Origin: Pseudomonas cedrina subsp. cedrina
GTDB lineage: Bacteria > Pseudomonadota > Gammaproteobacteria > Pseudomonadales > Pseudomonadaceae
Assembly: GCF_001983175.1 (NCBI RefSeq)
Contig: NZ_MNPW01000001.1
Coordinates: forward strand, 124,001 to 188,000
Length of the DNA: 64,000 bases
Reading direction: 5' to 3'
Part shown: piece by piece, positions 47,236 to 55,556 of the stretch
Numbering within the stretch: the stretch's first letter is position 1
How the letters are laid out: each line of letters opens with the position of its first letter
The notes under the pieces: generated by a model
What the model was told of the DNA's origin: nothing
Database searches by the model: none
Seen by the model: only the letters and a program-made list of their open reading frames with translations
Position numbers and translations under genes: made by a program

Positions 47236-50133
47236 ATGCAAACCGACACAACTCGCGAGAACCCGCAAGGCTCCGTGCCGCAGGCCGCTGATTCGAACCA
47301 GGATCTGGCCGCCACCGCACCTGGCCAATTGCGCGTGATCAAGCGTAACGGCACTGTCGTTCCTTACACCGATGACAAAATTACCGTCGCCATCACCAAA
47401 GCGTTTCTTGCAGTTGAAGGCGGCACCGCTGCCGCTTCGTCGCGCATCCACGACACCGTTGCCCGCCTGACCGAACAAGTCACCGCCACCTTCAAGCGTC
47501 GCATGCCTTCGGGCGGCACCATCCACATCGAAGAAATCCAGGACCAGGTCGAACTGGCCCTGATGCGTGCCGGCGAACAGAAAGTCGCCCGCGACTACGT
47601 GATCTACCGTGATTCGCGCGCCAAGGAGCGTGCCGTGCGCACCCCGGCCGAAGAGGCTGCCGTGCAGGCTCACCCTTCGATCCGCATCACCCTGGCCGAC
47701 GGCAGCTTCGCGCCGCTGGACCTGGGCCGCCTGAACACCATCATCACCGAGGCCTGCGAAGGCCTGGAAGAAGTCGACGGCGACCTGATCCAGCGCGAAA
47801 CCCTGAAGAACCTGTACGACGGCGTGGCCCTCACCGACGTCAACACCGCCCTGGTGATGACCGCCCGTACCCTGGTTGAACGCGAGCCGAACTACTCGTT
47901 CGTGACCGCACGCCTGCTGATGGACACCCTGCGCGCCGAAGGCCTGGGCTTCCTGGGCGTGGCCGACAGCGCCACCCACCACGAGATGGCCGACCTGTAC
48001 GCCAAGGCCCTGCCGGCCTACATCGCCAAGGGCATCGAATTCGAATTGTTGAACCCGATCCTGGCCACCTTCGACCTGGAAAAACTCGGCAAGGCGATCA
48101 ACCACGAGCGCGACCAGCAGTTCACCTACCTGGGCCTGCAGACCCTGTACGACCGTTACTTCATCCACAAGGACGGTATCCGCTTCGAACTGCCGCAAGT
48201 GTTCTTCATGCGCGTGGCCATGGGCCTGGCGATTGAAGAGAAGCACAAGGAAGACCGTGCGATCGAGTTCTACAACCTGTTGTCGTCCTTCGACTACATG
48301 TCGTCGACCCCGACCCTGTTCAACGCCGGCACCCTGCGTCCACAGCTGTCGAGCTGCTACCTGACCACCGTGCCGGATGACCTGTCGGGCATCTACCACG
48401 CGATCCACGACAACGCCATGTTGTCCAAATTCGCCGGCGGCCTGGGCAACGACTGGACCCCGGTGCGTGCACTGGGTTCGTACATCAAGGGCACCAATGG
48501 TAAATCCCAGGGCGTTGTGCCGTTCCTGAAAGTCGTGAACGACACCGCCGTAGCCGTGAACCAGGGTGGCAAGCGCAAAGGCGCCGTGTGCGCCTACCTG
48601 GAAACCTGGCACATGGACATTGAAGAGTTCATCGAGCTGCGCAAGAACACCGGTGATGACCGTCGTCGTACCCACGACATGAACACCGCCAACTGGATCC
48701 CGGACCTGTTCATGAAGCGCGTCTTCGATGACGGCCAGTGGACCCTGTTCTCGCCTTCCGAAGTACCGGACCTGCACGACCTGACCGGCAAAGCCTTCGA
48801 GGAACGCTACGAGTACTACGAAGCCCTGGCCCAGTACCCTGGCAAGATCAAGCTGTCCAAGACCATCCAGGCCAAAGACTTGTGGCGCAAGATGCTCTCG
48901 ATGCTGTTCGAAACCGGCCACCCATGGCTGACCTTCAAGGACCCGTGCAACCTGCGCAGCCCGCAGCAGCACGTGGGCGTGGTCCACAGCTCGAACCTGT
49001 GCACCGAGATCACCTTGAACACCAACAAGGACGAGATCGCCGTTTGCAACCTGGGCTCGATCAACCTGCCGAACCACATCGTCAACGGCAAGCTGGATAC
49101 CGCCAAGCTGGAACGTACCGTCAACACCGCCGTACGCATGCTCGATAACGTGATCGACATCAACTACTACTCGGTGCCGCAGGCGCAGAACTCCAACTTC
49201 AAGCACCGTCCGGTCGGCCTGGGCATCATGGGCTTCCAGGACGCCTTGTACCTGCAGCACATCCCTTACGGTTCGGATGCTGCGGTCGAGTTCGCCGACA
49301 AGTCCATGGAAGCGGTGAGCTACTACGCGATCCAGGCTTCCTGCGACCTGGCCGACGAGCGCGGCGCCTACGAGACGTTCCAGGGTTCGCTGTGGTCCAA
49401 GGGCATCCTGCCGCTGGACTCGCAACAGATCCTGATCGAACAGCGTGGCCAGAAGTACATCGACGTTGACCTGAACGAGTCCCTGGACTGGGCGCCGGTA
49501 CGTGCCCGTGTGCAGAAAGGTATTCGTAACTCCAACATCATGGCCATCGCACCGACCGCGACCATCGCCAACATCACCGGCGTATCGCAGTCGATCGAAC
49601 CGACCTACCAGAACCTGTATGTGAAATCGAACCTGTCGGGCGAATTCACCGTGATCAACCCGTACCTGGTTCGCGACCTCAAGGCCCGCGGCCTGTGGGA
49701 CTCGGTCATGATCAACGACCTGAAGTACTACGACGGTTCCGTGCAGCAGATCGAGCGCATCCCGCAGGAGCTCAAGGAGCTCTACGCGACCGCTTTCGAA
49801 GTGGACACCAAGTGGATCGTTGACGCGGCCAGCCGTCGCCAGAAGTGGATCGACCAGGCGCAGTCGCTGAACCTCTACATTGCCGGCGCTTCGGGCAAGA
49901 AGCTCGACGTGACCTACCGCATGGCCTGGTACCGTGGCCTGAAAACCACGTACTACCTCCGTGCCCTGGCCGCGACAAGCACCGAGAAGTCGACCATCAA
50001 CACCGGCAAGCTGAACGCGGTTTCCAGCGGCGGCAACCACGGTGATGATTCGGTACTCGCCGCTCCAGCCGGCCCGGCACCCGTGCCTAAGGCTTGTGCG
50101 ATCGATGAGCCGGATTGCGAAGCTTGCCAATAA
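47236..50133 (+). CDS. nrdA: Class Ia ribonucleoside-diphosphate reductase alpha subunit
   Basis: 965 residues, long for the family because of two N-terminal ATP-cone regions (VIKRNGTVVPYTDDKITVAITKAF near 36-60 and a second near 150-230). Active-site segments include SSCYLTTVPDD, SNLCTEITLNT and VCNLGSINL. The C-terminus CAIDEPDCEACQ carries the redox-active cysteine pair. It reduces ribonucleotides for DNA synthesis and needs the NrdB radical subunit. nrdB is not directly downstream as it is in P. aeruginosa. Confidence 0.95.
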   Translation: MQTDTTRENPQGSVPQAADSNQDLAATAPGQLRVIKRNGTVVPYTDDKITVAITKAFLAVEGGTAAASSRIHDTVARLTEQVTATFKRRMPSGGTIHIEEIQDQVELALMRAGEQKVARDYVIYRDSRAKERAVRTPAEEAAVQAHPSIRITLADGSFAPLDLGRLNTIITEACEGLEEVDGDLIQRETLKNLYDGVALTDVNTALVMTARTLVEREPNYSFVTARLLMDTLRAEGLGFLGVADSATHHEMADLYAKALPAYIAKGIEFELLNPILATFDLEKLGKAINHERDQQFTYLGLQTLYDRYFIHKDGIRFELPQVFFMRVAMGLAIEEKHKEDRAIEFYNLLSSFDYMSSTPTLFNAGTLRPQLSSCYLTTVPDDLSGIYHAIHDNAMLSKFAGGLGNDWTPVRALGSYIKGTNGKSQGVVPFLKVVNDTAVAVNQGGKRKGAVCAYLETWHMDIEEFIELRKNTGDDRRRTHDMNTANWIPDLFMKRVFDDGQWTLFSPSEVPDLHDLTGKAFEERYEYYEALAQYPGKIKLSKTIQAKDLWRKMLSMLFETGHPWLTFKDPCNLRSPQQHVGVVHSSNLCTEITLNTNKDEIAVCNLGSINLPNHIVNGKLDTAKLERTVNTAVRMLDNVIDINYYSVPQAQNSNFKHRPVGLGIMGFQDALYLQHIPYGSDAAVEFADKSMEAVSYYAIQASCDLADERGAYETFQGSLWSKGILPLDSQQILIEQRGQKYIDVDLNESLDWAPVRARVQKGIRNSNIMAIAPTATIANITGVSQSIEPTYQNLYVKSNLSGEFTVINPYLVRDLKARGLWDSVMINDLKYYDGSVQQIERIPQELKELYATAFEVDTKWIVDAASRRQKWIDQAQSLNLYIAGASGKKLDVTYRMAWYRGLKTTYYLRALAATSTEKSTINTGKLNAVSSGGNHGDDSVLAAPAGPAPVPKACAIDEPDCEACQ

Positions 50134-50171
50134 GCTGAGCCGGTTCCGGGGTTAAGCGCCTTGGAGTGAAA

Positions 50172-50220
50172 CCCCCGATCAGTCCTGGATACAGTTGGAT
50201 TGATCGGGGGTTTTGTTTTG
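50172..50220 (+). terminator. Terminator of nrdA
   Basis: CCCCCGATCA pairs with TGATCGGGGG (50172-50210) across 19 nt, followed by TTTTGTTTTG. Confidence 0.85.
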
Positions 50221-50222
50221 TC

Positions 50223-51272
50223 TCAAGTACCAAACAATACGGTCGCAGTACCTGATCCAGGCGTGCCACCTCGCTGCCCCCAAAGCTCTATGCGCCCATC
50301 CAGGACGGCCATGGAATGCCCTCCATATTCCACTGTCCCCACTTTGCTTCGTCGTAAATCAGCATCCGTGGCTGCCCGGATATTATTCTTCAAGCCCAAG
50401 CGAACTAGACCCTCCCGGCTATACTCACCATCGTTGAGAGAAAGCATTGCGTTATAAAAGCTCTGCCCTCGAAGCCCATCGTTTCCTTCCTTTTGCACAC
50501 GCTTGACACTCGCGGCATACATAAAATTGGCGTCCGTCAGCATGGAGGGATCGTCACCTTTGAAACGAGCGTATTGCGCCGCCATTTTTAATTCGTTTTT
50601 GGAAACGTGGACCGAAAAATTATCCCGCATCACTACGTCCCACCCGTCACCTGCCTCCTTGACGCTTTTAAAGACATCGGTAGGTTTCTGACCGAAGTGC
50701 ATCATCGCCGCCTTGATTGCCGAAACAGTCACGCAATTTCCAACATCGCCTTGGCTGAAACCACTCCAGATGTTGTTCGGTTTTTTTCCAGGATTACTGC
50801 TGTCAACTTTGTAATCGTAGTGCTTGGCCCCTTCGGTAAGCGGCCGGTTGCTCATCGGCTCACTTGGGCCGAAATCTGCTGGGTTGACCGAGCCTCCCCT
50901 CCTGCCTCCACCCCCGCCCCCTGGTGGCATGGGCGGAGAAGGCGGGGAAGGTGGGTCCTCATCTGGAAACAACTCCGGAAACAGAGCCTTCAACAATGCC
51001 AGCCAAGCCTGGTCCGCGTCTTTCTTGAGCTGCTCAAGGATCTCCTTGAATTTCTCGTCCCCCAGCTTCTCACGCAGTGCATTGAGCTTGTCACGCGTAT
51101 CTTGAACTGTCTGGGTCTTGCCCGTTTGCTGCGCATCGAGAAGCTCGTTGAGCAGGGTTTTGACTGCTGCCTTCTGCGCGTCAGGCGCTATCGGTGTTGA
51201 TTCAACCCGCGCCAAGCGAGGCGCAAATCCCCCACGAACAGTATCGGCTGTGTAAACAGCTGAACTCCGCAT
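50223..51272 (-). CDS. Candidate type III effector with papain/calpain-like cysteine-peptidase signature
   Basis: 349 residues, no signal peptide or membrane segment. Residues 1-100 are Ala/Leu/Lys-rich helices, possibly coiled coil (31-95). Residues 107-128 are a low-complexity Pro then Gly linker. The C-terminal part (165-349) has SGFSQGDVGNC with Gln174 and Cys180, and VEYGGHSMAVLDGR with His319 and Asp325; this is the Gln-Cys-His-Asx pattern of papain/calpain-like peptidases. A hrp box and AAAGGAGG ribosome-binding site precede the start. The gene is alone between two terminators and less GC-rich than its neighbours. I do not recognise a named effector family; function and activity are inferred. 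Confidence 0.7.
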   Translation of the reverse strand: MRSSAVYTADTVRGGFAPRLARVESTPIAPDAQKAAVKTLLNELLDAQQTGKTQTVQDTRDKLNALREKLGDEKFKEILEQLKKDADQAWLALLKALFPELFPDEDPPSPPSPPMPPGGGGGGRRGGSVNPADFGPSEPMSNRPLTEGAKHYDYKVDSSNPGKKPNNIWSGFSQGDVGNCVTVSAIKAAMMHFGQKPTDVFKSVKEAGDGWDVVMRDNFSVHVSKNELKMAAQYARFKGDDPSMLTDANFMYAASVKRVQKEGNDGLRGQSFYNAMLSLNDGEYSREGLVRLGLKNNIRAATDADLRRSKVGTVEYGGHSMAVLDGRIELWGQRGGTPGSGTATVLFGT

Positions 51273-51315
51273 ACCTGCCTCCTTTGATGGGTGAACCTCC
51301 TGGGCTCTGGTCCGA

Positions 51316-51344
51316 TCAGTGGCAAGACAGGTGCGGGGCGTTCC
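51316..51344 (-). promoter_or_regulatory. hrp box (HrpL-type ECF sigma promoter)
   Basis: On the minus strand GGAACG-N16-CCACTGA matches the consensus GGAACC-N15-17-CCACNNA at all but one base. It lies 44 nt before the ATG of the candidate effector, the normal distance. Confidence 0.7.
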
Positions 51345-51401
51345 TCGCCAAACAATTCAGCGCGTAACCTTATGGGTCGGCGGATATTTTCTGACGCGCA
51401 C

Positions 51402-51425
51402 AAAAAACCCCTCTTACGAGGGGTT
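51402..51425 (-). terminator. Terminator of flgBCDE
   Basis: On the minus strand AACCCCTCG/CGAGGGGTT forms a 20-nt hairpin with a very short loop, followed by six T, 21 nt after the flgE stop. Confidence 0.85.
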
Positions 51426-51445
51426 CCTTGTGAAGCGCCGATGCA

Positions 51446-52753
51446 TCACGTCATCTGAATGATGGTCTGCATGATGGTGCTCTGGGTGGAGATGGTCTTG
51501 GCGTTCGCCTGGTAGTTGCTCTGGGCCTTGATCAGGTCCACCAACTCGTTGGTCAGGTTGACGTTGGAGTTCTCCAGGGAGTTGGCCACGATCGAGCCCA
51601 GGGTACCGGCTTGCGGGGTGTCGTAACCCGGCTGGCCCGAAGCGAAGGTCTCTCTCCAGGTGGTGCCGCCCGATGGCTGCAGGCCTTGCTCGTTGTTGAA
51701 GCTGGCCAGGGAGATCTGGCCGATGGCCTTGCTCTGCTGGTTGCTGAACGTTGCGAACAGTACACCGCTGCCGTCGATTTTCAGGCCGGTGATCTGGCCG
51801 GTGGCGTAGCCATCGGTGACCGGTGGGTTGCGGTAGCTGGCCGAGTTGTACTGGGTGATATTGGCCATGTTGACGGCAATGCCACCAGTGTTGGCGGCAG
51901 CGCCGTTGTCGGTCCAAACGCCATTGACCATGGCACCCGGCTTCCAGTCAGCGATGGTCAGGGTGGTGTTGGAGGCGGTAGCCGGCGGCGTTGTGATCGT
52001 AGAAAGTTTGCCTGCGGTATCGAATGTCAGCAGCTTTCCTACAGGCGGCGTGGCAGCCAGCGTCGAACCATCCGGGTTGCGTCCGTCGATCGTGGTGTAG
52101 GACATCCACTTGTTGGAGTCGGTCTTCACCATGTACTGGACCATCGAGTGCGCGTTGCCCTGGGTATCGTACAAGGTGGTGCTGTATTGCGTGGTAAAGG
52201 TGCTGGTGTCGGACGGGTCGAACGGCTTGGTGGTCTGGTTGATCGCCGGTTCCGAAGAGTTCAGGTTACTGGTGGAATCCACCTTGCTGGACGCCTTCGG
52301 CGGCAGGTTCGACAGATTCAGTTGCAGGTCGACGAGGCCGCCCTTGGTGACCTTGCCGTTCTCATCCGCCGCGTAGCCTTGCAGGCGCGAGGTCCCGGTG
52401 TTGTTGGTGATGTAGCCGTCCTTGTCGGCACGGAAAGCGCCGCTGCGGGTGTATTCCAGCGAACCGTCACTGCCCTTCTGCACGAAGAAACCACCGCCCT
52501 GGATCGCCATGTCCAGCACGCCGCCGCTGCCATTGACGTCACCCTGGGTGAACTGCTGGGACACGGCCGCCAGGTTCACACCGTTGCCGATGCTGTTCTG
52601 GCCGGTGCCCAATTTGGAGGCGGCGTAGATGTCGGCGAATTCCGCGCGGGACGACTTGAAGCCAGTGGTCGCGACGTTGGCGATGTTGTTGCCGGTCACG
52701 TCCAGTTGTTTGTTGGCCGCATAGAGGCCGCTAAGGCCGATGTTAAAAGACAT
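51446..52753 (-). CDS. flgE: Flagellar hook protein FlgE
   Basis: 435 residues. The N-terminal rod/hook signature SGLYAANKQLDVTGNNIANVATTGFKSSRAEF and the C-terminal NVNLTNELVDLIKAQSNYQANAKTISTQ are conserved in flagellar axial proteins. The central domain is variable. It polymerises to form the hook after FlgD caps it. It follows flgD by 31 nt. Confidence 0.95.
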   Translation of the reverse strand: MSFNIGLSGLYAANKQLDVTGNNIANVATTGFKSSRAEFADIYAASKLGTGQNSIGNGVNLAAVSQQFTQGDVNGSGGVLDMAIQGGGFFVQKGSDGSLEYTRSGAFRADKDGYITNNTGTSRLQGYAADENGKVTKGGLVDLQLNLSNLPPKASSKVDSTSNLNSSEPAINQTTKPFDPSDTSTFTTQYSTTLYDTQGNAHSMVQYMVKTDSNKWMSYTTIDGRNPDGSTLAATPPVGKLLTFDTAGKLSTITTPPATASNTTLTIADWKPGAMVNGVWTDNGAAANTGGIAVNMANITQYNSASYRNPPVTDGYATGQITGLKIDGSGVLFATFSNQQSKAIGQISLASFNNEQGLQPSGGTTWRETFASGQPGYDTPQAGTLGSIVANSLENSNVNLTNELVDLIKAQSNYQANAKTISTQSTIMQTIIQMT

Positions 52754-52784
52754 GTTTCTCTCCCTCTGCCGTAGTTAGCCGGCT

Positions 52785-53510
52785 CTATGTACCGATAGTC
52801 TGAATTTGCGACAGCTTGACGCTGCCCATGCCGCCTGCAAGGTTCAACAGCATTTCGCCGCCGGTCTTGCTCAGGGTCACGCTCGTTACCGTCGCCGGCA
52901 GCGAAGTGGCCAGGGCAACGGCGTCGCCCTTATCGTTCTTGGTGGTGGCATTGAAGGTGTAGGTGCCCGCGGGAGCAACCTCGCCCTTTTCGTTCTTGCC
53001 GTCCCAGATAAAGTCCGAGTTGCCCGCGTTCTGGTCGACCAGTTCGAGGGTGCGCACCACATTGCCGTCTTTGTCGGTGATCTTGATGGACACGTTGCCG
53101 GTCGCCGCCGGGACTGCCACCGAACCGGTCATGCTCTTGCTGGTATCCACCAGTGTCTTGTCGGTCTGGGTGATAATCGAACGTCCGACCAGCGACGACG
53201 CCTGCAGCGCTTGCGAAGAACTGAAGTTGCTCGAGATGTTATTAACCGAGTCGTTCAGGGTGTTGATGCCTTCCAGGCTGCTGAATTGCGCCAGCTGGGC
53301 CACGAACGCGCCGTTGTCTTGCGGCGACAGCGGGTTCTGGTTTTTCAGCTGGGTCACAAGCAGCTGCAGGAACGCGTCCTTGCCCAGCGACTGGCTGCCC
53401 GTCGCCGTCTTGGTGGCGTCGCCGACGCCGCTGTTAGTCGTGGCAGTCTTGACCTTGTTGTTGAAAAGGTCCTGGACTGCCGTGTTGTTTGAAGTATCAA
53501 CGATGGCCAT
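52785..53510 (-). CDS. flgD: Flagellar hook assembly protein FlgD
   Basis: 241 residues. The region LGKDAFLQLLVTQLKNQNPLSPQDNGAFVAQLAQFSSLEG (about 44-83) is diagnostic. The C-terminal half is beta-rich (FlgD Ig and tudor-like). It is the scaffold on which the hook is built and is discarded afterwards. It is between flgC and flgE in the flgBCDE operon. Confidence 0.94.
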   Translation of the reverse strand: MAIVDTSNNTAVQDLFNNKVKTATTNSGVGDATKTATGSQSLGKDAFLQLLVTQLKNQNPLSPQDNGAFVAQLAQFSSLEGINTLNDSVNNISSNFSSSQALQASSLVGRSIITQTDKTLVDTSKSMTGSVAVPAATGNVSIKITDKDGNVVRTLELVDQNAGNSDFIWDGKNEKGEVAPAGTYTFNATTKNDKGDAVALATSLPATVTSVTLSKTGGEMLLNLAGGMGSVKLSQIQTIGT

Positions 53511-53526
53511 TATTTGGCGCCCCTTA

Positions 53527-53970
53527 TCACTGACCCAGGGTCAGGACCTTCTGCATCATGGTTTTGGCGGTATTCATCATTTCCGCGTTGGTCTGGAACG
53601 AGCGGCTGGCGGAAATCATGTCGGCCATTTCCTCGACCACGTTGACGTTGGGGTAGTAGACATAGCCCTTTTCGTTCGCGGCGGGATGGTTGGGTTCGTA
53701 GCGGGCTTCGAGGTTACTCTGGTCTTCAACCACGCCGAGTACCTGCACGCCGGAGCCTGCGGCGCCCTGATCCTGGAACAGCGAATCGCTGCCGCCGTTC
53801 TGGCCGCCCTGGAACATGGTGGCGAACACCGGGTGACGGGCGCGGTAGGTCTGGTCAATGCTCGAAGACACGGTCTCGGCGTTGGCGATGTTACTGGCGA
53901 CGGTGTTCAAGCGCGTGGTCTGCGCGCTCATGCCACTGCCGGCAATATTGAAAACACTGGACAGGGACAT
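53527..53970 (-). CDS. flgC: Flagellar basal-body rod protein FlgC
   Basis: 147 residues, typical length. The N-terminal SGMSAQTTRLNTVASNIANAETV and C-terminal EEMADMISASRSFQTNAEMMNTAKTMM are the conserved rod helices. It builds the proximal rod with FlgB and FlgF. It starts 3 nt after the flgB stop, so translation is coupled. Confidence 0.95.
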   Translation of the reverse strand: MSLSSVFNIAGSGMSAQTTRLNTVASNIANAETVSSSIDQTYRARHPVFATMFQGGQNGGSDSLFQDQGAAGSGVQVLGVVEDQSNLEARYEPNHPAANEKGYVYYPNVNVVEEMADMISASRSFQTNAEMMNTAKTMMQKVLTLGQ

Positions 53971-53973
53971 GGC

Positions 53974-54381
53974 TTATTCTCCACGCAGGGCTGACATCAG
54001 CCCTTTGAATTTGCTGTTGAGCAGGGTAAAGCTGGCTTGGAAGTTCACCGAGTTCTCGGCGTAAGCCGATTGCTCCAGCTGGGCGTCGACGGTGTTCTGG
54101 TCGATCGACGGCTGCATCGGCGTGCGATACAGCAGCGACTCGTCACCATTGCTCAGGCCTTGCGCTTCGATATGACGGTTGTTGGTCATGTTCAAGGCGA
54201 AGGTGCCATTCTTGGTCTTGTCCTGCTGTGCGGCGAGCACGGCGGAGAAGTCCAGGTCCCGAGCCTTGTAGTTCGGGGTGTCGGCATTGGCAATGTTGTT
54301 GGCCAGGACTTCGGCGCGCTGGGCGCGGAAGCCCAGGGCTTGTTCGTGGATACCGAGCGCTTTATCGAAGCTGATGCTCAT
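53974..54381 (-). CDS. flgB: Flagellar basal-body rod protein FlgB
   Basis: 135 residues. N-terminal QALGFRAQRAEVLANNIANADTPNYKARDLDF is diagnostic. Homology begins at MSISFDKALGIHEQ, so the start at 54381 is chosen over the longer frame. First gene of the flgBCDE operon; a sigma-54-type promoter precedes it. Confidence 0.94.
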   Translation of the reverse strand: MSISFDKALGIHEQALGFRAQRAEVLANNIANADTPNYKARDLDFSAVLAAQQDKTKNGTFALNMTNNRHIEAQGLSNGDESLLYRTPMQPSIDQNTVDAQLEQSAYAENSVNFQASFTLLNSKFKGLMSALRGE

Positions 54382-54426
54382 GGCGGAAACCTTTAGGCTG
54401 ACCTGCTGTTCGTTAACAGGGTTATA

Positions 54427-54441
54427 GCAAGGCGCATGCCA
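54427..54441 (-). promoter_or_regulatory. Sigma-54 promoter of flgBCDE
   Basis: On the minus strand TGGCAT-N5-TTGC, one mismatch from consensus, 46 bp upstream of the flgB start. flgBCDE is RpoN-dependent in P. aeruginosa. Confidence 0.75.
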
Positions 54442-54502
54442 ATTCTGAGAGAGCCCGTATTCCGGGGCTATGCGGGGAGATTGCCGGCGGCGATGCCAGA
54501 AA

Positions 54503-54574
54503 AGCGGCAAAGGGTTTCCGCGTGGCGCCAGTAAAGCGGCAATGGAGAGTTGCCGCTATTGGGGAAATTGCCGC
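54503..54574. promoter_or_regulatory. Repeated AGCGGCAA/TTGCCGCT half-sites upstream of flgB
   Basis: AGCGGCAA at 54503 and 54535, TTGCCGCT at 54550 and TTGCCGC at 54568. The middle two form a perfect 8-bp inverted repeat with a 7-nt spacer, about 100 bp upstream of the sigma-54 promoter, as for an enhancer of FleR or FleQ. Confidence 0.5.
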
Positions 54575-54581
54575 AAAAAAA

Positions 54582-54669
54582 GTGGGAGCGGGCTTGCTCG
54601 CGAATGCGGTGTGTCAGTCAACTTATCTATGACTGATCCACCGCATTCGCGAGCAAGCCCGCTCCCACA
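54582..54669. repeat. REPIN-type inverted repeat, 'cgggcttgctcgcgaa' arms
   Basis: GTGGGAGCGGGCTTGCTCGCGAA-type arms, perfect inverted pair with inner stem GCGGTG. It lies between the enhancer region of flgB and the cheR stop. Confidence 0.85.
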
Positions 54670-54683
54670 TTTAGATTTGCATA

Positions 54684-55511
54684 CTATTTAGCCTGGTAAA
54701 TGATCCCAGGGCTGCACTGCACCATCTGGTAATGGTCCGGCAAACCGTTCAGCGCTTCGGAAGCACCGAGGAACAGGTAACCGCCGCGCTTGAGCGTGCC
54801 GTGGATGCGCAGCAGGATGTCTTTCTTCACCTCGGCCGAGAAGTAGATCAGCACGTTACGGCAGAACACCATGTCGAACTTGCCCAGGCTGGCGTAGCTG
54901 TCGAGCAGGTTGAAGGAGCGAAACTCCACACGGCTCTTGATCGGCGCCTTGATCGCCCAGCGCCCCGCCCCTTTCGGATCGAAGTAACGCTGCAGGCGCT
55001 CCTGGGACAAACCGCGGCCCAAGGCCAGGCTGTCGTACTCACCGGTCTTGCAATTGGTGAGCATGGTCCCGGACAAGTCGGTGGCCACGATTTGCGCCCC
55101 GGCCTTCAACTGGCCCATGTTGGTCCGCTCGAACTCATCGATCGACATGGAAATCGAGTACGGTTCCTGCCCCGAGGAACATGCGGCCGACCAGATGCGC
55201 AGGCGCTGGCCCGGGCTGGCCTTGATGGCTTCCGGCAGCACTTTGCTCTTGAGCACCTCGAAGGGGTAGGTGTCGCGAAACCACAAGGTTTCGTTGGTGG
55301 TCATGGCATCGACCACCATCTCCTTGAGACCGCTGCGTGGCTGGCCCTGGATCCGCTGAACCAATTCGCTGAGGGACTTGATGCCCTGCTGCTCCATCAG
55401 TTTATTGAGACGGCTGGAAACCAGGTATTGCTTGTTTTCACCGAGCAATATGCCACAGGCTTTTTCCAGGAATACCCGGAACTGTTCAAAATCCAAATTA
55501 CCTGTAGACAC
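54684..55511 (-). CDS. cheR: Chemotaxis protein methyltransferase CheR
   Basis: 275 residues. The N-terminal helical domain and the SAM-binding motif RIWSAACSSGQEPYSISM (near 108-125) and NVLIYF (about 220) are typical. It methylates chemoreceptor glutamates for adaptation. It is downstream of cheV on the same strand with a 45-nt gap. Confidence 0.95.
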   Translation of the reverse strand: MSTGNLDFEQFRVFLEKACGILLGENKQYLVSSRLNKLMEQQGIKSLSELVQRIQGQPRSGLKEMVVDAMTTNETLWFRDTYPFEVLKSKVLPEAIKASPGQRLRIWSAACSSGQEPYSISMSIDEFERTNMGQLKAGAQIVATDLSGTMLTNCKTGEYDSLALGRGLSQERLQRYFDPKGAGRWAIKAPIKSRVEFRSFNLLDSYASLGKFDMVFCRNVLIYFSAEVKKDILLRIHGTLKRGGYLFLGASEALNGLPDHYQMVQCSPGIIYQAK

Positions 55512-55556
55512 TGATACCGCCTCTAAAAAAACGTGTGACCGCCAGGGGAAAAAACC

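Noticed and set aside
47128..50130. 1000-codon open frame on the minus strand opposite nrdA
   Set aside because: Shadow of strong nrdA codon bias; no domain-like motifs and no ribosome-binding site.
53616..53858. Short frames inside flgC, flgD and flgE
   Set aside because: Alternative-frame shadows of conserved axial protein genes.
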